Positions 24,128-37,774 of a DNA stretch of 64,000 nt are shown here, piece after piece. Within the stretch, counting starts at the first letter, position 1. Each line of letters begins with the position of its first letter. Source of the DNA: Fremontodendron californicum (lineage: Eukaryota > Streptophyta > Magnoliopsida > Malvales > Malvaceae); NCBI GenBank assembly GCA_030761205.1, contig JAULJL010000002.1:40884814-40948813 (forward strand). Direction: 5' to 3'. Made by a program: the position numbers and the translations under genes. The notes under the pieces were generated by a model. That model did no database searches and had not been told where the DNA came from. It saw nothing but the letters and a program-made list of their open reading frames with translations.

Positions 24128-24544
24128 TCCCAACCAAGCTTTGTCTCTACAAATGAAATTCAGCATATATATATATATATATATATAATATAACTATTTA
24201 AGCATGGATGCTATATTTTAGCTGAAACTGTGCTTGAGATCAGAACAAACCAAAAAGAAGAGAAACTTTAAAGAATCCAGTACTGTGGTTTTAATAAATA
24301 TTGCTTTCAACCAAACATAATCACTTGACCGCAGATTTTATGCCTTGTTGATCAATGACAGGTAGCACGCCCTCTTATGTTTCCTTCTGTCAGATTATGA
24401 GTAACTGAAGTGTAATAAATCTTCTTATCACATTAAACCAAAAAAGAAAAGAAAAACTGCTAGTACTCCATTACTCAAGATCCAGTGTCCTGATTTCAAA
24501 GTTGTTTAATTTTTATTAAATGATCGGGTCTGAAAATAAAAGAA

Positions 24545-24723
24545 CTATGTTACTCGGAAGTGGTTTTTAGATATGGATATGTGTTCGATACGAGTATACT
24601 TAATTTTTTAAAAGTTTTTTAATATATTTGAAAGATTATATATATTTCATACTTATATCCAGATATATGTTAGACACAAGTGTTAAATATGAATACTTAA
24701 AAAAAAATGTTCGGATAACATTG
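24545..24723 (+). mobile_element. CTATGTT-family MITE, copy 6 (diverged)
   Basis: Begins CTATGTTACTCGGAAG and ends TCGGATAACATTG. The flanks TAAAAGAA (24537-24544) and CAAAAGAC (24724-24731) match 6 of 8. The interior has drifted more than in other copies. Confidence 0.75.
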
Positions 24724-26436
24724 CAAAAGACTATGGCTTGGACGAATTTAAACAGTTGGTATGATAATTTATGTGGAACTATTCTCTATAAAGGAAATAC
24801 CAACTCAGTACTTTAAAGAGGCATAAAAAAGGTTACATATTAGAAGAAAAGGTAGAGGAGAAATCACTTAGCTAATTATGAAAGCTATAAACTTGAAAAC
24901 AGCAAGTTTAGCAGATAATTAAATTAATTAATTAAATAAATGCTGGTTACTTTGAACAAGAGGATTCGGATAATTAGTTGGTATCAATCATTTTCAAGCA
25001 AATATCTGCTTCTTCTAATCCATGCATGCTTAACCGTACAATGCAATGCAATGCAAGTTTGTGTTAATCATAATTAATTATATCATTCTTAACTTAAGAT
25101 TAAAACAGAAATTAATAAAGAATATCTAATCAAGCACTGTCATGAAATAAAAACTCATTAATCCAAAGTTCCATCCATTGTAATTTATGGTAATTTGCAC
25201 TCCTAAATTTATGCAAGCATGGTTTTACCAAATGATTGAGAACAAAGTCCTTTTGACCAAGTCTGTTCTCTTTATTCGAAACCATGGAGCTTTAGCTCTA
25301 CTTAATTGCTTCCAAATTTGCTTATTTTTAATGGAAAGTGGGATTTGTTTATTATGTATAAAACCATTCTTAAAACTTAAAAAAAAAAAAAAAAAATTCT
25401 CAATCATCTCTTCTTCCCCTAGTTAGATGAAATATGACAAAATCTCAAAACTGACCTTTTTCTTCAGCTCAGAATCTTCCTGTCAGGTTTTTGTTCTGTT
25501 TTTTTTTTTTATGTGCCCCTAACCAGATTGAACAGGTTATTCAAGGTTTAAGTTTAATATAAAATTCAAAGTTGCCTTGGCTACAGCAAACACCAATCCC
25601 TCTTCTGCCAAAGGACTTTGCTTAAAACTTTGAGTAAATGTCCCTAAACTATATATATCCTTTAGATCCAAAAAGAACCCATCCAATCCAATCAGTTTGA
25701 AATAAACCCCAGCAATATATTCCCTAAATCTTGCATTATTTGTTATCTTAATCATGATTACTGCCTTAAAGAAAAGATACTGGGGGAGACAACAGATCAT
25801 GGGAGAGTAAAAAACAAAACATGAAACAGCAAAATATATGCATGTTATATATTGTTTGTAATTGTGTCCTTTTCTTCTTCTCATTTTTTTTTTTTAGTTG
25901 AGCAATGATAAACACTGAGAGGCATTGAGCAAAGTTGTTGCCCATAATTCATAAATACCATCTTGAATTGAATGTTAGAAAGATTTGTTCATGTTCCTAG
26001 TATAGGAAATTAGTTATGATTTGAAAAGGAAAAAAGATTGAAAACCAAAAACCTTAATTTAAATAATAAACATATACTTCAACATAAATTAATTAATTAT
26101 ATTTTGTAATGGAAAATAATTAGTTAGCATACATGTACTTGCATGTTGTGCTTTGTTTGGAATTGGTATATTTATATTAATATTAAAATCCATAATTGAA
26201 TTGGCCTCAGGAGTTAATCAGACACCAACACAATCAATAAAATTATTTAAAGACCTAATTAAAACAATAACATATAAGATCACTTATGTACTTTTATATT
26301 TAAAAAAATTACTCACTAATCTAAAAAACTACCCACTTCTCCTTAACAAACAATCCTATTTATTTTTTCCTTTTTTAAAATATTTTTTCACGTATTTTTT
26401 CCTTTCACCCACATGTGAGTGTACATATGTTTCTAC

Positions 26437-26442
<6 letters not shown>

Positions 26443-26488
<46 letters not shown>
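26443..26488. repeat. (AT)n microsatellite
   Basis: Uninterrupted AT run of about 46 bases, the longest in the window. Confidence 0.95.
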
Positions 26489-26490
<2 letters not shown>

Positions 26491-28122
26491 GGAGGAGGTT
26501 GTGGAGGCAATGCAAGGCATGCAAAGTGGAGGTTAGTGAAGGAGTTTTGTATAGGATTTTGAGATGATTATAGGTATAGGGTTTAGCATTTCAAAGACAA
26601 ACAGAATCTAATCAAATCAAATCATTATAACTATGAACAAAATGTCAAAAAGAGAAGAAGAAGAATAATAAGGTTAAAATATTAAAAAATTCTGAATTAT
26701 TTTATTTTAAAAATATTTTTGATATTTATATTATATAAAAATTGTTGTACATTAAAATTTTATTTAGGTAAAAATTAAAAATTATTTGGATGTAAATTAA
26801 AAATTAAAGGTTTATTTCGATGCAAATTAAAAATTACGATTTTAATTGAATGTGATAAAAATATAAAATTTATTTAAATAAAATGATAAATTTTTTTAAA
26901 AATTTATTATTTTAATCTAATAATAAGTCGGACAGTCATCACACAAAGTGTTTTTCCACTCCTTTTTTTGGTATATTTTGTGCTTCGATATATATTAGTA
27001 CATATACGTGGAATAAGCAATCTTAACGAAAAAAAATTCAATTTTAAAAGGTGGTTTTTTGTCCAATCAAAAATGGAAAGTTACTGGTCAATCTCCCCTA
27101 AATTTAAAAAGGAATTGATATATTATAAATAACAAAAAAAATGTACTTACATGCTTGTGCCTAATCACATAGTCATTCTTTGATTAATTAAAATTTAAAA
27201 ATTTGTCAATAATTGTGTAATATGTTGATAGAATATTAGAATTTTAATTTCAAATATTAATAACCTCAAATTTTAAAAAGAAAAAAAAAAATAAAAACTT
27301 CTTCTCTTTTCCAACATTTGAAGAGAGGAGAAAGAAGTCAAATTCCTAATTCTAAAAGAAAATATTTCAAAATACAAATATCAACCATGTGCTTAAGATA
27401 TTTACTTTACTCTAAATAAGCAAAGTGTGAATTTTCCCCCACTCTTCTTCTCCAATTTGTAAGTTAGGTACTTAGGTTGCATTAATTATATTATTCTTAT
27501 AATAGTTTTTTTAATAGAAACACTAACTATATATTGCAATGGTAGTTATTAATTAAATAAATTTCCCATACTTTGGAGAGAATCATTTTATTATTATTAT
27601 TATTATATATCTAGCTAATACATTCTTCTTCATGTTACTAAATAATGCTAAGCCAAATGCCATGGTCAAACTTGCATTTTTGGTCCATCACTGATTAATG
27701 TTTTAATCTAATTTTATAAAATTCCCATTATTATATTAGATAATGCACACTAATCAAGAAACTAAGAAACTAACTAAACATGAAATTAAATAGTAAAGAA
27801 ATAAAATTTTAATGAATTAAAGAATTGATTAAAGCTAGCTAAAGTCTCGTTACCTTACTATAGATCACATGGCCATGACACCAGCCGAAACAACACACAC
27901 AATCTCGTAATTATCTCAAACTCCAAGGGCAATTTCTCTAATCCTTGACCTTATAATTCCTCCTCCCTCCACTCTAAATTCAACTCGAAAGTTGAAAAAT
28001 ATTTCTCACGCCACCTCTAACTCGCTCCCACTCGTTCCCTTTTTCTCTCACTTTCTCGGAAAATTTTCTCTTTTTCTTCTAACATTTCTTGCTCTTTTTC
28101 TGTTACTTTCTCGGGAAAAAAA

Positions 28123-28593
28123 ATGTCTCATGGGATGGGAAAGTGTCAGAAAATTCGTCACATTGTCCGAATCCGACAAATGCTCAAGCAGTGGCGAAGG
28201 AAGGCCCGGATAACGGCCAACAACAACAATAACGGACACGCGCCGTCTGATGTTCCTGCTGGACACGTGGCGGTCTGCGTGGGCACCAGTCTCAGGAGAT
28301 TTATCGTACGCGCGACGTACCTTAACCACCCAATCTTCAAAAAACTCCTCGTACAAACCGAAGAAGAGTATGGTTTCAACAACGTAGGACCGTTAACAAT
28401 CCCATGCGACGAGTCGTTCTTCGAAGAGATTCTCCGAGTCGTGTCCCGATCTGACTCATCACCGAACTCGGGCCGTTTCTCTACTTTCGAGGATCTTCAG
28501 AGATGCTGCCACGTCGGCATGACGAATCAACTCGGGTATTTCAGCGAATCTCGACCGTTACTTCATGGGGTTGCCGATAAATCGGTCTACTAA
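28123..28593 (+). CDS. SAUR family auxin-responsive protein (SAUR38/49-like)
   Basis: An intronless 156-residue protein. The core SAUR domain runs from about residue 42 (DVPAGHVAVCVG) through RFIVRATYLNHPIFKKLL, EEEYGF and LTIPCDESFFEEIL. SAUR proteins are small auxin-induced factors; several inhibit PP2C-D phosphatases and so keep plasma-membrane H+-ATPases active for cell expansion. The N-terminal KIRHIVRIRQMLKQWRRKAR and the C-terminal FEDLQRCCHVGM...SRPLLHGVADKSVY are typical of the longer SAUR38/49 subgroup. A second ATG at 28135 (MGKCQKIRH) fits that subgroup better and may be the true start. The gene appears intact. Confidence 0.93.
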   Translation: MSHGMGKCQKIRHIVRIRQMLKQWRRKARITANNNNNGHAPSDVPAGHVAVCVGTSLRRFIVRATYLNHPIFKKLLVQTEEEYGFNNVGPLTIPCDESFFEEILRVVSRSDSSPNSGRFSTFEDLQRCCHVGMTNQLGYFSESRPLLHGVADKSVY

Positions 28594-29816
28594 AAGCTAA
28601 AGCAAGCCAGCATAAAAGTACAAATCCTCCTTGGTCGACTCAACTGTGTTACCCGAGTTGGAAGGGCTAACAGCTATATTCTAAAACTGAGTTTGCTAGG
28701 TATTAATATTATTTATTTGAGTGATTAGTGGTTAATTTTTAGGTTTTTTTTTTTTTAAAACGTTATGATGATTATATAGTTAATTAAGGAGATGGCAAAG
28801 AAGGGTTGTTTTTACCGAGTCATCCCAAGTGGAGGAGAAGAGTGAAGAAGCTTAAGCATAATTTTATTATTAATTATCTCTTGTAAATCCAGTAACTTTG
28901 ATCGACTAATTTTAGAAATTTCAGAGATATATAGTTTGTCAAAATTTGTAATTTATTGGATATTACTATTACAGTATTACTGACTTGTATTCTTTTCAAA
29001 GTTGTGTAATATTTATATGAGTTCGATAAATTAAATATTATTATTTATTAAAGTTGTTCGTGAATTGGATATTCATATTGTCATTCATTTGTACTTACCA
29101 TATTCTTATTATACTCAAATTTTCTACTTATTTTATAATTTCCATTTGTTTAGATTTTGAGTGTTGCTTGTTCCTTGTTACTTTCACCATTTGTCAATAA
29201 TTGTTTTAAAAAAGATTATGTACATTGGCAACTGAAATTTACTTTAATGTAATGATAAAAGAGAGTAAAGGGTTTTTATTTTTATTTTTATTGTTTGATA
29301 GTAAATTTTAAATTTGTTGTGAAGTTGGAAAAAAAAAAATCTATGTTCTGTCATGTCAGATAACTTTATAAAGGGAGGATAAGATTAATGTATCATTAAG
29401 TTGAGGAAAAAGTGTGGGGAAGAAAAAGTAAGAAAAAAAAAGGGAATTTGGTAGTATTACTTTTAATTTATAATCATGGCAGTAGCAATGCTTCTGCCAA
29501 TTACTATTATGCTATGCTGGGCGGTTACGTTTTTCATCAAACCACTGTGCCTCCAAAAGTTTAGGCTTTGATAATTTTAAATAATTTTAAATATGATACG
29601 AAAATATGTTATAAGTATAATATATTTAATAAATATAAAAAAATAATATAATATGTTTAAATATGATTAATTAATATGATATATTCAATATAAATATTAT
29701 ATTTATATTTAAAATGTTGACATATTTAATAGTTTATATTATGTTTATGTTATATAACTGATATAAAAAATATGAAATATGATATGTATATATAAATTTT
29801 TCAATGTAAGAAAGGG

Positions 29817-29847
<31 letters not shown>

Positions 29848-32800
29848 CTTTTAGTTGAAGAAATGTTAATAAATAATCATGACTTGCAGTTCTTGTAATT
29901 GGTTAGGTCTTTTTTATTTCAAGCTGAAAGCAGCTTTATTAAGGAAATGTCATATTCTTACAAGTTACAACCACAAATTTAATCAAATCATATGCATATG
30001 CAATTATGCATGCTTTTGCTTATCAAACAAGCCATCTGTCAATTGATAGAATTAGATAATGGATAAGTATTTTTAGACTAAGCTCTAATTGTATAACGTT
30101 ATTGTCATTTCATTTCGTTTCGTTTAAAGAGGTGACAATTGATAAGATTCCATTCTCATCTTATTGAAATTTTTTATGAAATCGACAAAATTAATTAACA
30201 AGACCAAAAATTTGCTACGTATCTAGATTCATGATTTATCTTTAGACCTGTTTAAGGTCAAATTATTCGTTCAAATTTTAAGATTCATATGATATTTAAG
30301 AGGTTTTAAAAAAAAAATGTTAAATTCGAAATATGAGTTTGAATAAAAAAAATGAGATCTACTTAGAAAATGAACCGAGTCTTGGTTCCAACAATCAAGA
30401 CTCGAGTTCGATTCTGTTTGACCCATTTTTTATTTATATAATATAATATATTATTTTTATATTTATATATATTATGTAATTTATATCATATAAAAATAAA
30501 AATATATAATATTATAGTGTAAACATTTAAAAATATGTTAAGTAATCCATATTTTAAAACTTAATAAAAAAAGATAAAATTATTAAAAATTAAATAAAAA
30601 ATAACATATTTATTTAAATTTTTTTAGATGGCTTTGGACTATCCATTTATAAATATGGATGGACTTGAGTAGAATTTGAGATTTATATTTCGAGTCGGAT
30701 CGGGCTTGAACAAATATATATGATATTGATATCATACTTAAACTCAACTCGTCGACCCATGTCTATTTATCTTTGTGTCTCGATTAAATATATATATTTA
30801 ACAAAAACAGTAGTATAATATATTGATAAAATACTGGACTTATAATTTTAATTAACAAAAATCAATTCCTGAAAATATCAAGAAGAAAAAAAGTAAAAAT
30901 AATATCCATCAATAAGGTTTAACTTTTTCTTTCATTAGTAAGCAAGTCATAGATTCATGGGAGCCCATTTAGTGGACCGGTGGGCATGACTTAAGCACCT
31001 AAGCCCAACTCTTTTTTGTTTTTCTCCGACTTGTACCAAGCCCAACTCGAAAAATAATTTTGAAGTTTGTTTTTTATTTTTATAAAAAGGAGATTGCAGT
31101 TTCGGAATAAAAAGAATTGCAATACTAGAATTCGAATCTAAATTTACTGGATGCTAGCTTTTAAAGGTGATTGCATGAACCAAGTAGATTAAATCTCTGG
31201 TTCATAATGAAGCTTGTTTAATGCTCAATATAAACTATGATAAATTAAATAAAATTTATCTAACTTGTGTCCTTAAACCATAAATTAAAATTTCTTAATA
31301 CTTTTTTATTAGAGGCTTTAAGTTATACATTTAAAATACTACTATCATATGTATTTTTTATTTGAAAAATGAGAGAGTCCATCCAGTAGTAAGTCACCAA
31401 CCAACTTCTTGTTTCTGTTTTTTTTTTTTTTTTTGTTGCATAGGTTACTGTTAAGGTCTGAGCATGTTTTAGGTTAACTTTGCAAGAAGCTTGGACCTTG
31501 AAGGTTTAGGGCCCTCAACCTAATAATCTATCTCTTTCAATCAACTGAGCTTTTGGCAGTGAACCTTGATTTATGTTTTGTTTTCATTAATTTCATAATA
31601 ATTCCCACTACAAAGATATATTATAGATATAACATGTTTCTTTGAAGAGAAAAAATGATTGAAAAGACCTTTCTTGTTCAAAGATTTATCATTCTTCTAT
31701 ACTTGGGTTACAAGACAACCACATAATCATACATATATTCTTCTATACTTTGCCTAAAAAACAAGATTTCAGGCAATTTAGAGAAGGATCTGCACTATTG
31801 AAATTGGGATGGATGCACCATTTTTGTGGGGATAAACTTATTTAATAAAGTTTAATGGGAGTGGACTGAGATAACTTGGGGTAAGCAGGAGATAATATGG
31901 CTATATATATACTTGCTATGAATAATTGGCCGTTTAGCGGCTGCTAAAAGCATGGATGGAACCTGAACCTGGAGGCCATTGAGACACTGTTTGAGCCAAT
32001 TTGGTGCCTGACAGACAGGTATGGGGTTCAAGTGTTGGTTATGATGGAACTGAATCTGTCTAATCACTGAAAATTTTCAGTAATTTGGTTGGTAATGTTG
32101 GGTCAAAGATGAATTTGGATTGGGCGATTGGACCAAGGACCAGCTAAGTTTTGATGGGATAATCAAAGACTTGTCAAATATAATAAGGATAATAAAATTT
32201 AATTTTAAATTTAAAGCATTTTAGAAAATAAATAAAATTAAAAACGTGATAACCTATTAAATTATTTCTTAATAATATATACATTGAAAGACATTCCGAA
32301 TAACTCTAAAAATTGTAAAAATCGGTTCAAACCATATTTTATTTTTTTGGTTAGTTGTATTTTATGTTCCACTCCCCATTCCCCTTACTAGCAAAATAGT
32401 TCCAATTTGTAGGGATTTATTTTGCTGGACAAGATTCACTTCGGATAAGGTATATATATATCTCATTTACCGTTCGTGAGATTTAAAAAAAAAATTGAAT
32501 TATAATATTATCACATATTTCATTAAAATACATTTAAAAATAATACATTTATGTAATAAATGATAAGACATATGATAATATTCTAATACTGAAATTTAAA
32601 AATTTCATTGACTGTGAATAGAAAAGTAACTCTTCATATATTATGATAATATTTTAATATTACATTTTAAAAAAATTTATGTTAGTGGTTCAAACTCAAA
32701 GTAATGCCCATTTCTATAAAAAAAAAACACATTTTTAGAAAATAATGCCAATAATTGGGGGTTACATTATGAAAATTGAAAAGAAAAAAGTATTACTACA

Positions 32801-35074
32801 ATTGAAATAACATAAAGGTATAAAGCTATATATGGATTTCAAGCAATAGTAGAAACTTATACACTCACGGTTTTTTTTAGGAAAAACAATTGCGTGAAAA
32901 ATATTTTGAAATATAAGAATAAATTATTTATGGATAAATTTTTAAAAAATGGGTAGTTATTTAAAAAAGAATTAAGTATTTTTTTGAAAAAATATAAAAA
33001 ATATAAAAACATAAATATTTTTATTATTATAATTTAATATTATAATTTATTTAATTTATTTTAAAATCACTTAAAATGTGACATCAAATTGATCAAAAAT
33101 TTTATAATAATAGAGATAATAAACATTAGCTTATCTCTAAATGCGTCCATGGAAATGTCATGCATGCATGATGTCCACGTCATGATGGGTCCACGTATAC
33201 ATACATACTGACATACATCATGTTTTTTACTTACCACTTGTTAACAATAGGTGTGGTACAAATCACGTGCTTCTCATCAGCAGCGGAAATAATGCTGATA
33301 TGACCCATAGGGGACAAAGAGATATATAACAGCCCACTTAGATTAACGCACACTTTTTAACTTCAGTTTTCTCAAATGTGAAGGATGGTGGTTTTATCAA
33401 ATGCTCTGACAGAAAAGCGATTTTTGTGCAAAAGAATGACAGGCACCATCCAGTACAAAGTCGTACATAAAAGTTTACTAATAAGACAATTTTGTCCCTA
33501 CCCTTTCAGATTTCACTTGTTAAGGGGTCCTCTGATTTTAATTTTGGGACAATTTTGGTAAAAGTGGTAATTGGTAAAGAATATTACTATTTTGAATGTT
33601 TTCCTCCCAAATATATTTGTTGACTGTCGGTCGAGACGGGTCGGATAAGCAAAATTTTTTATTATTTAAATTTGATTTAATTCATAAATAATTTATCCTA
33701 ATTGGTAAGATTTTTTTTTTTTTTCATATTACTAAAATAAAAACTAAAGATGAAACATTTTTTAATACATTATTATGGCGAGTAAGTATAAATTTTATGC
33801 TTAGTAGTTAGTACAGTATCATTGTTTTTTCCATTTATGTAATAATAATAAAAAGGAGAGTACTACATACAATTTTTTTTTTTAAATATATAAATTTTGC
33901 AGCAACTTGAAAAAATCCATCATATAATTTTAAATTTACAAACTATCATTTAATTCTTATGTGTTTTAAAAAATATATATGGATTATTTTATTATGAAAA
34001 ATGCTAAAATGTCATACATTTTGAAGGTATACTCATGCATTAATTAAGTACTTATCTTTTACCATTTTTGATTAATCGAATAGTAAAAAAAAATTTCACA
34101 AAGTAGCATTATTCAATAAAAATAATGCATTTATACAATGCCAATCTTCAAATGATACATTTTATTCACAAGAAAATTAAACTTTTTAGTTGTTAAAGTT
34201 GGATAAAAATCCAACCAAAAAGAAAGGATGGCTAAATCTATAGCAAACCCTTGTTAATTCATGCAAAAAAAACCTTCTTAATTCACCCATCTAAGCTCAA
34301 AAACCTTTTAATCTTTTTTTATTTATAATTATTACAAATAAGGTCGAGATAAAGAGAATTGAAGAAAAAAGATTTGCAAGTGAAATTCAATTACTAAAAG
34401 AAACGGGTAAACTATTTGGGTTAAACCGATGTTCTTAATCCATTATTTTAATTTTTAATATTGTTGACTTACTATTTTTAGTAGTAGTAATTTGTTTTAC
34501 CTCTCTTTTTTATTTATTTATTTATTTTTTTGTGTGTGGCGAAACGTACACTTTTATAATTAGCTTGCAGATTTTAAGCAGGTAAGATAATTATCATATG
34601 GACCGACTAAATTGCTTCGTGGATCTACCCTCAAATGCAAGCATCAAAGCTGTGAGAATAATAGAGATGGAGACCTTAGCAATAGCAATATTTAAGCAAC
34701 AAGGGACCCCCATTAGGACACTTTCCCCCTCTTTTTGCAGTCATATATATATATATATCTCATGTATAGTATAGGGTATGAATTGTCCATAAATTACATG
34801 GGAATGATTGAATTTGTAGGATCTGACATGTACATCAATTATAATTTGGCTGAACTGTTTGTTATCTTCCTAGCTAGAGTTAAGATCTATTGTATTAATG
34901 AACTTTCTTTTTCTCCTTCGGCCTTGAGCCCTTGACACATAAAAAAGAAAAAAGAAAAAAAATCAGGTAAGCTATGAAATTGTCAGATTTTTATCATTAA
35001 AATTAAGAATTCAACACTCTATTAACAGACTACACGATTATTGATACCATAAATCGTAGTTCGTATATAATCTC

Positions 35075-35109
<35 letters not shown>

Positions 35110-36733
35110 AAACCCGAATAGTGAATATAAATAATTAAATGTAGATATAAGAGAAAGAAAATTAAATTTGAGGAACTTAATTAGTTCATATAGCCATTGA
35201 TTTTCAAGTCTCAGTATCTGCAGTCTCTTTCTTATCTCAAGTTATGACATCTTTTGTAGTTAAAAAAAAAACCCTAATAAAGGAAGAAACCAAGACTTAG
35301 TTCAATAGATCATAGAGGAAAAGACGAGTTTCTTTTTTCTTTCTCTCGTTTGCTAACATGACGATGCATGCATCGTAGATTTCAGTTTTGTATAATTGCG
35401 AAATTGTGTGGAGAAGAGAAGAGTATGATGTAAATATTCAAAATGAAATAACCAAATATTAGATAACTCTACAACCGGTCGACAATGGCCGCTCATAGTA
35501 TCTCTTGAAATATTTTTTTTGAGCTCAACATGTCTCCCCCACAAACGCACTCCTAACCGGTGGATCTCCTTACAAAGAAAAGACAACGGTGTACAATTTG
35601 AAATAACATTAACAATGACGAAAACAAAAACAAAAACGAAAACAAAAACAAAAACATTAAACGATATGTTGCATGGAATATTAATCTCTTTTCTAATTGA
35701 TGCATAAAAAGGTACATCATAGCAATCTTTTTTTTTTTTTTTGGTGTTGAGTGATGACAATCTTTTTTATCGTAGTAATTAATAAACTTTTAAGAATATA
35801 TTATAGTAGAAATTAAAATTGTTTATGGGTCAGGCTATTCGCTTGGTCCAATTAGCTCGGTCCGAATTGGACGGGTCTGAAATAAAATTTTTGTAATATG
35901 AATCGGTTCTGTCTGAATTACTATTTAAATAATAAAAATTTTTGTTTATTAAAATTTAATTATAGAAATATATAAATATTAGTATAAAATATATATATTT
36001 TTAATATATTTTAATATATTTCAAACAATAAAACGACTTTCGAATTAAGCTTGGACAAGCAAATTTTTTTACTTTTCGATTCTACCCGACCAAACTAATA
36101 GACACCTCTACTGTAAACCCTTCATCGATCAAAAGGGTTAAAGTCAAATTTCCGATTCGAAACTCATAAAAGAATGCCATATTGATAAAGTTGTGGATAA
36201 TATCATTTTTGTACGTACCTATAGTTTAAAATTTGATTTAAATTTATAGGTATGTACAAAACTTTGTTTCATATACATGTCCATCCAAAATGATCAGTGG
36301 TTTCTTCGTTGGCTACGAGTAGGATTTAAAAAGGTGACAGCTCTAAATGAGATTCTTAATACTCAATTTACAGATAATGCTCATCGATACCTCTTGAGGA
36401 TTTGGATCCTTATGCTTATCCTGAACATTGATCGCAGATTGTGTTAACAAAGGGCCATTGTATATGTATTATGTATATATATATATACGGACCGACTGAG
36501 ATTCAACATAGTCTCTGCTGTGGTGGCAAATTAATCGGTTATATAAATGCAATAATAACAAGTTGTCCTTCCACAATATCCATCTTCAAGGAAATTAATG
36601 TTAATAATGTTAGAGGGTAGACGTAAAAATATTACTACTTGGAATCATAGTTAAAGAATAAGATTCATTCATATCTTATTTAATCAATTTCTTCAAAATA
36701 TTTGTTCAGATGTATTTTCTATAAGTTTTCTAG
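28594..36733. other. 8 kb AT-rich spacer without recognisable genes
   Basis: I find no protein or RNA gene. It contains TA microsatellites (near 29817-29842 and 35078-35105), an ACAAAA-type short repeat at about 35618-35658 and a hairpin at 36207-36261. Transposon-like stretches near 30230-30770 and 35827-36110 are rich in GGTCCGAATTGG/ACCCGACC-type motifs, but I could not define their ends. Confidence 0.45.
36207..36261. repeat. Near-perfect inverted repeat
   Basis: TTTTGTACGTACCTATA and TATAGGTATGTACAAAA pair at 16 of 17 positions around an AT-rich loop of about 20 bases. It could be a tiny foldback element or only a chance hairpin. Confidence 0.65.
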
Positions 36734-36741
36734 CTAGCTAG

Positions 36742-36883
36742 CAGTGACAGAGCCACATGAGAGCCGAAGGAGACCATGGCCCTCGAAATTTTTGAAATTT
36801 ATTTGTATATATATATATATATATGATGTTATAAAGAATTTTTTAGATATATCTTTCGAAATAAATCAATGACTTTGCCACTG
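36742..36883. mobile_element. Short hAT MITE (CAGTGRCRGAGCC type)
   Basis: Left end CAGTGACAGAGCC, right end GACTTTGCCACTG, 142 bp. A perfect 8-bp target duplication CTAGCTAG lies at 36734-36741 and 36884-36891. The terminal sequence matches the widespread plant CAGTGGCGGAGCC elements. Confidence 0.9.
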
Positions 36884-37155
36884 CTAGCTAGATGAGCTTG
36901 TTATAATATGTGCAGGTGACCTGAAATTTTTATACTAGCTTGCATTTGTCTAATTAAGAAATAAGAACAATCTTGTTTACCAAATTGTGTCAAATAATGT
37001 TCCCTGCAGATCAGGATATATTTGTGCAAGACAAATCAAAATGTCATTCATGTCCTTCCCTTTTACTGTGGATGCATGCCTGAAAGTGATGGCAATATTG
37101 AGGCAAGAGCTGGTACAGGTATTAATATAATAATTATTATTATGGGACATGTTTA

Positions 37156-37757
37156 TGTTGAAGTCACACCGACTACTCTAGCTTTGTCTAGAATTCTCTT
37201 TAAGCCGTCTTTGTTGAATTTTTCCTTAATCTTCTCTCTAGGCCTTTCTCATTCCAGATATCTCTTCACTCTTCTTCTTTTGATAACCGACATACTAGAA
37301 TGTTGAAAGTTGGTTTAGTAACCGACCTAACAAAGCTTATAAATAGAGATTGTGTGTGTTGTGTAAAAGGTGTGGTGGAGAGAAAATAAGAAAAGAAAAA
37401 GAAAGATGTTATAGGTAGAGAAAAATAGAATAAAGATGTGAGTGTGTGGGGTTTGGTGTGGAGGTGAAGTAGAGAGAAAAAGAAAGAAAAAGACTGAGTG
37501 ATTAGGAAGATAAGGATGTGAGAAATATTAGAGTGTAAGGTATTGTATATGTGAGTGAATAGTAAAGTGAGAAAGAGTTTGTGTGAGGTTGTCTCTATTG
37601 TTAGTTGCTGTTCACACCAATTGTATTTGGTCTTTTCTCATATTAATAAAAGAGTTGTTTTTCGGAAGTTACTGTAGCATCCCGAGACATAGTTACTGTA
37701 GCAAATCGGTACTGTAGCACAAAACTACAATTGGTACCGAGAGTAAAAAAATCAACA
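37156..37757 (+). repeat. Left LTR
   Basis: Differs from the right LTR by about one substitution (GTGTGGGG versus GTATGGGG) and two small indels. A TATA box TATAAATA lies at 37338-37345. Near the 3' end, TACTGTAGCA occurs three times. Confidence 0.95.
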
Positions 37758-37774
37758 AACTGGTATCAGAGCCA

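Larger units (their letters stand above)
24136..28122. other. AT-rich spacer
   Basis: No gene is supported in this 4 kb. It contains a diverged MITE copy, a long TA microsatellite and AT-rich sequence. The last few hundred bases form the promoter and leader of the SAUR gene. Confidence 0.45.

Noticed and set aside
35353..35760. 135-codon frame on the minus strand
   Set aside because: It is driven by an ACAAAA/TTTTGT repeat (VFVFVFVF) and a poly-Lys start; no domain and no gene structure.
36207..36261. Hairpin considered as a microRNA precursor
   Set aside because: The stem is only 17 bp, very AT-rich, and matches no conserved plant microRNA that I recall.
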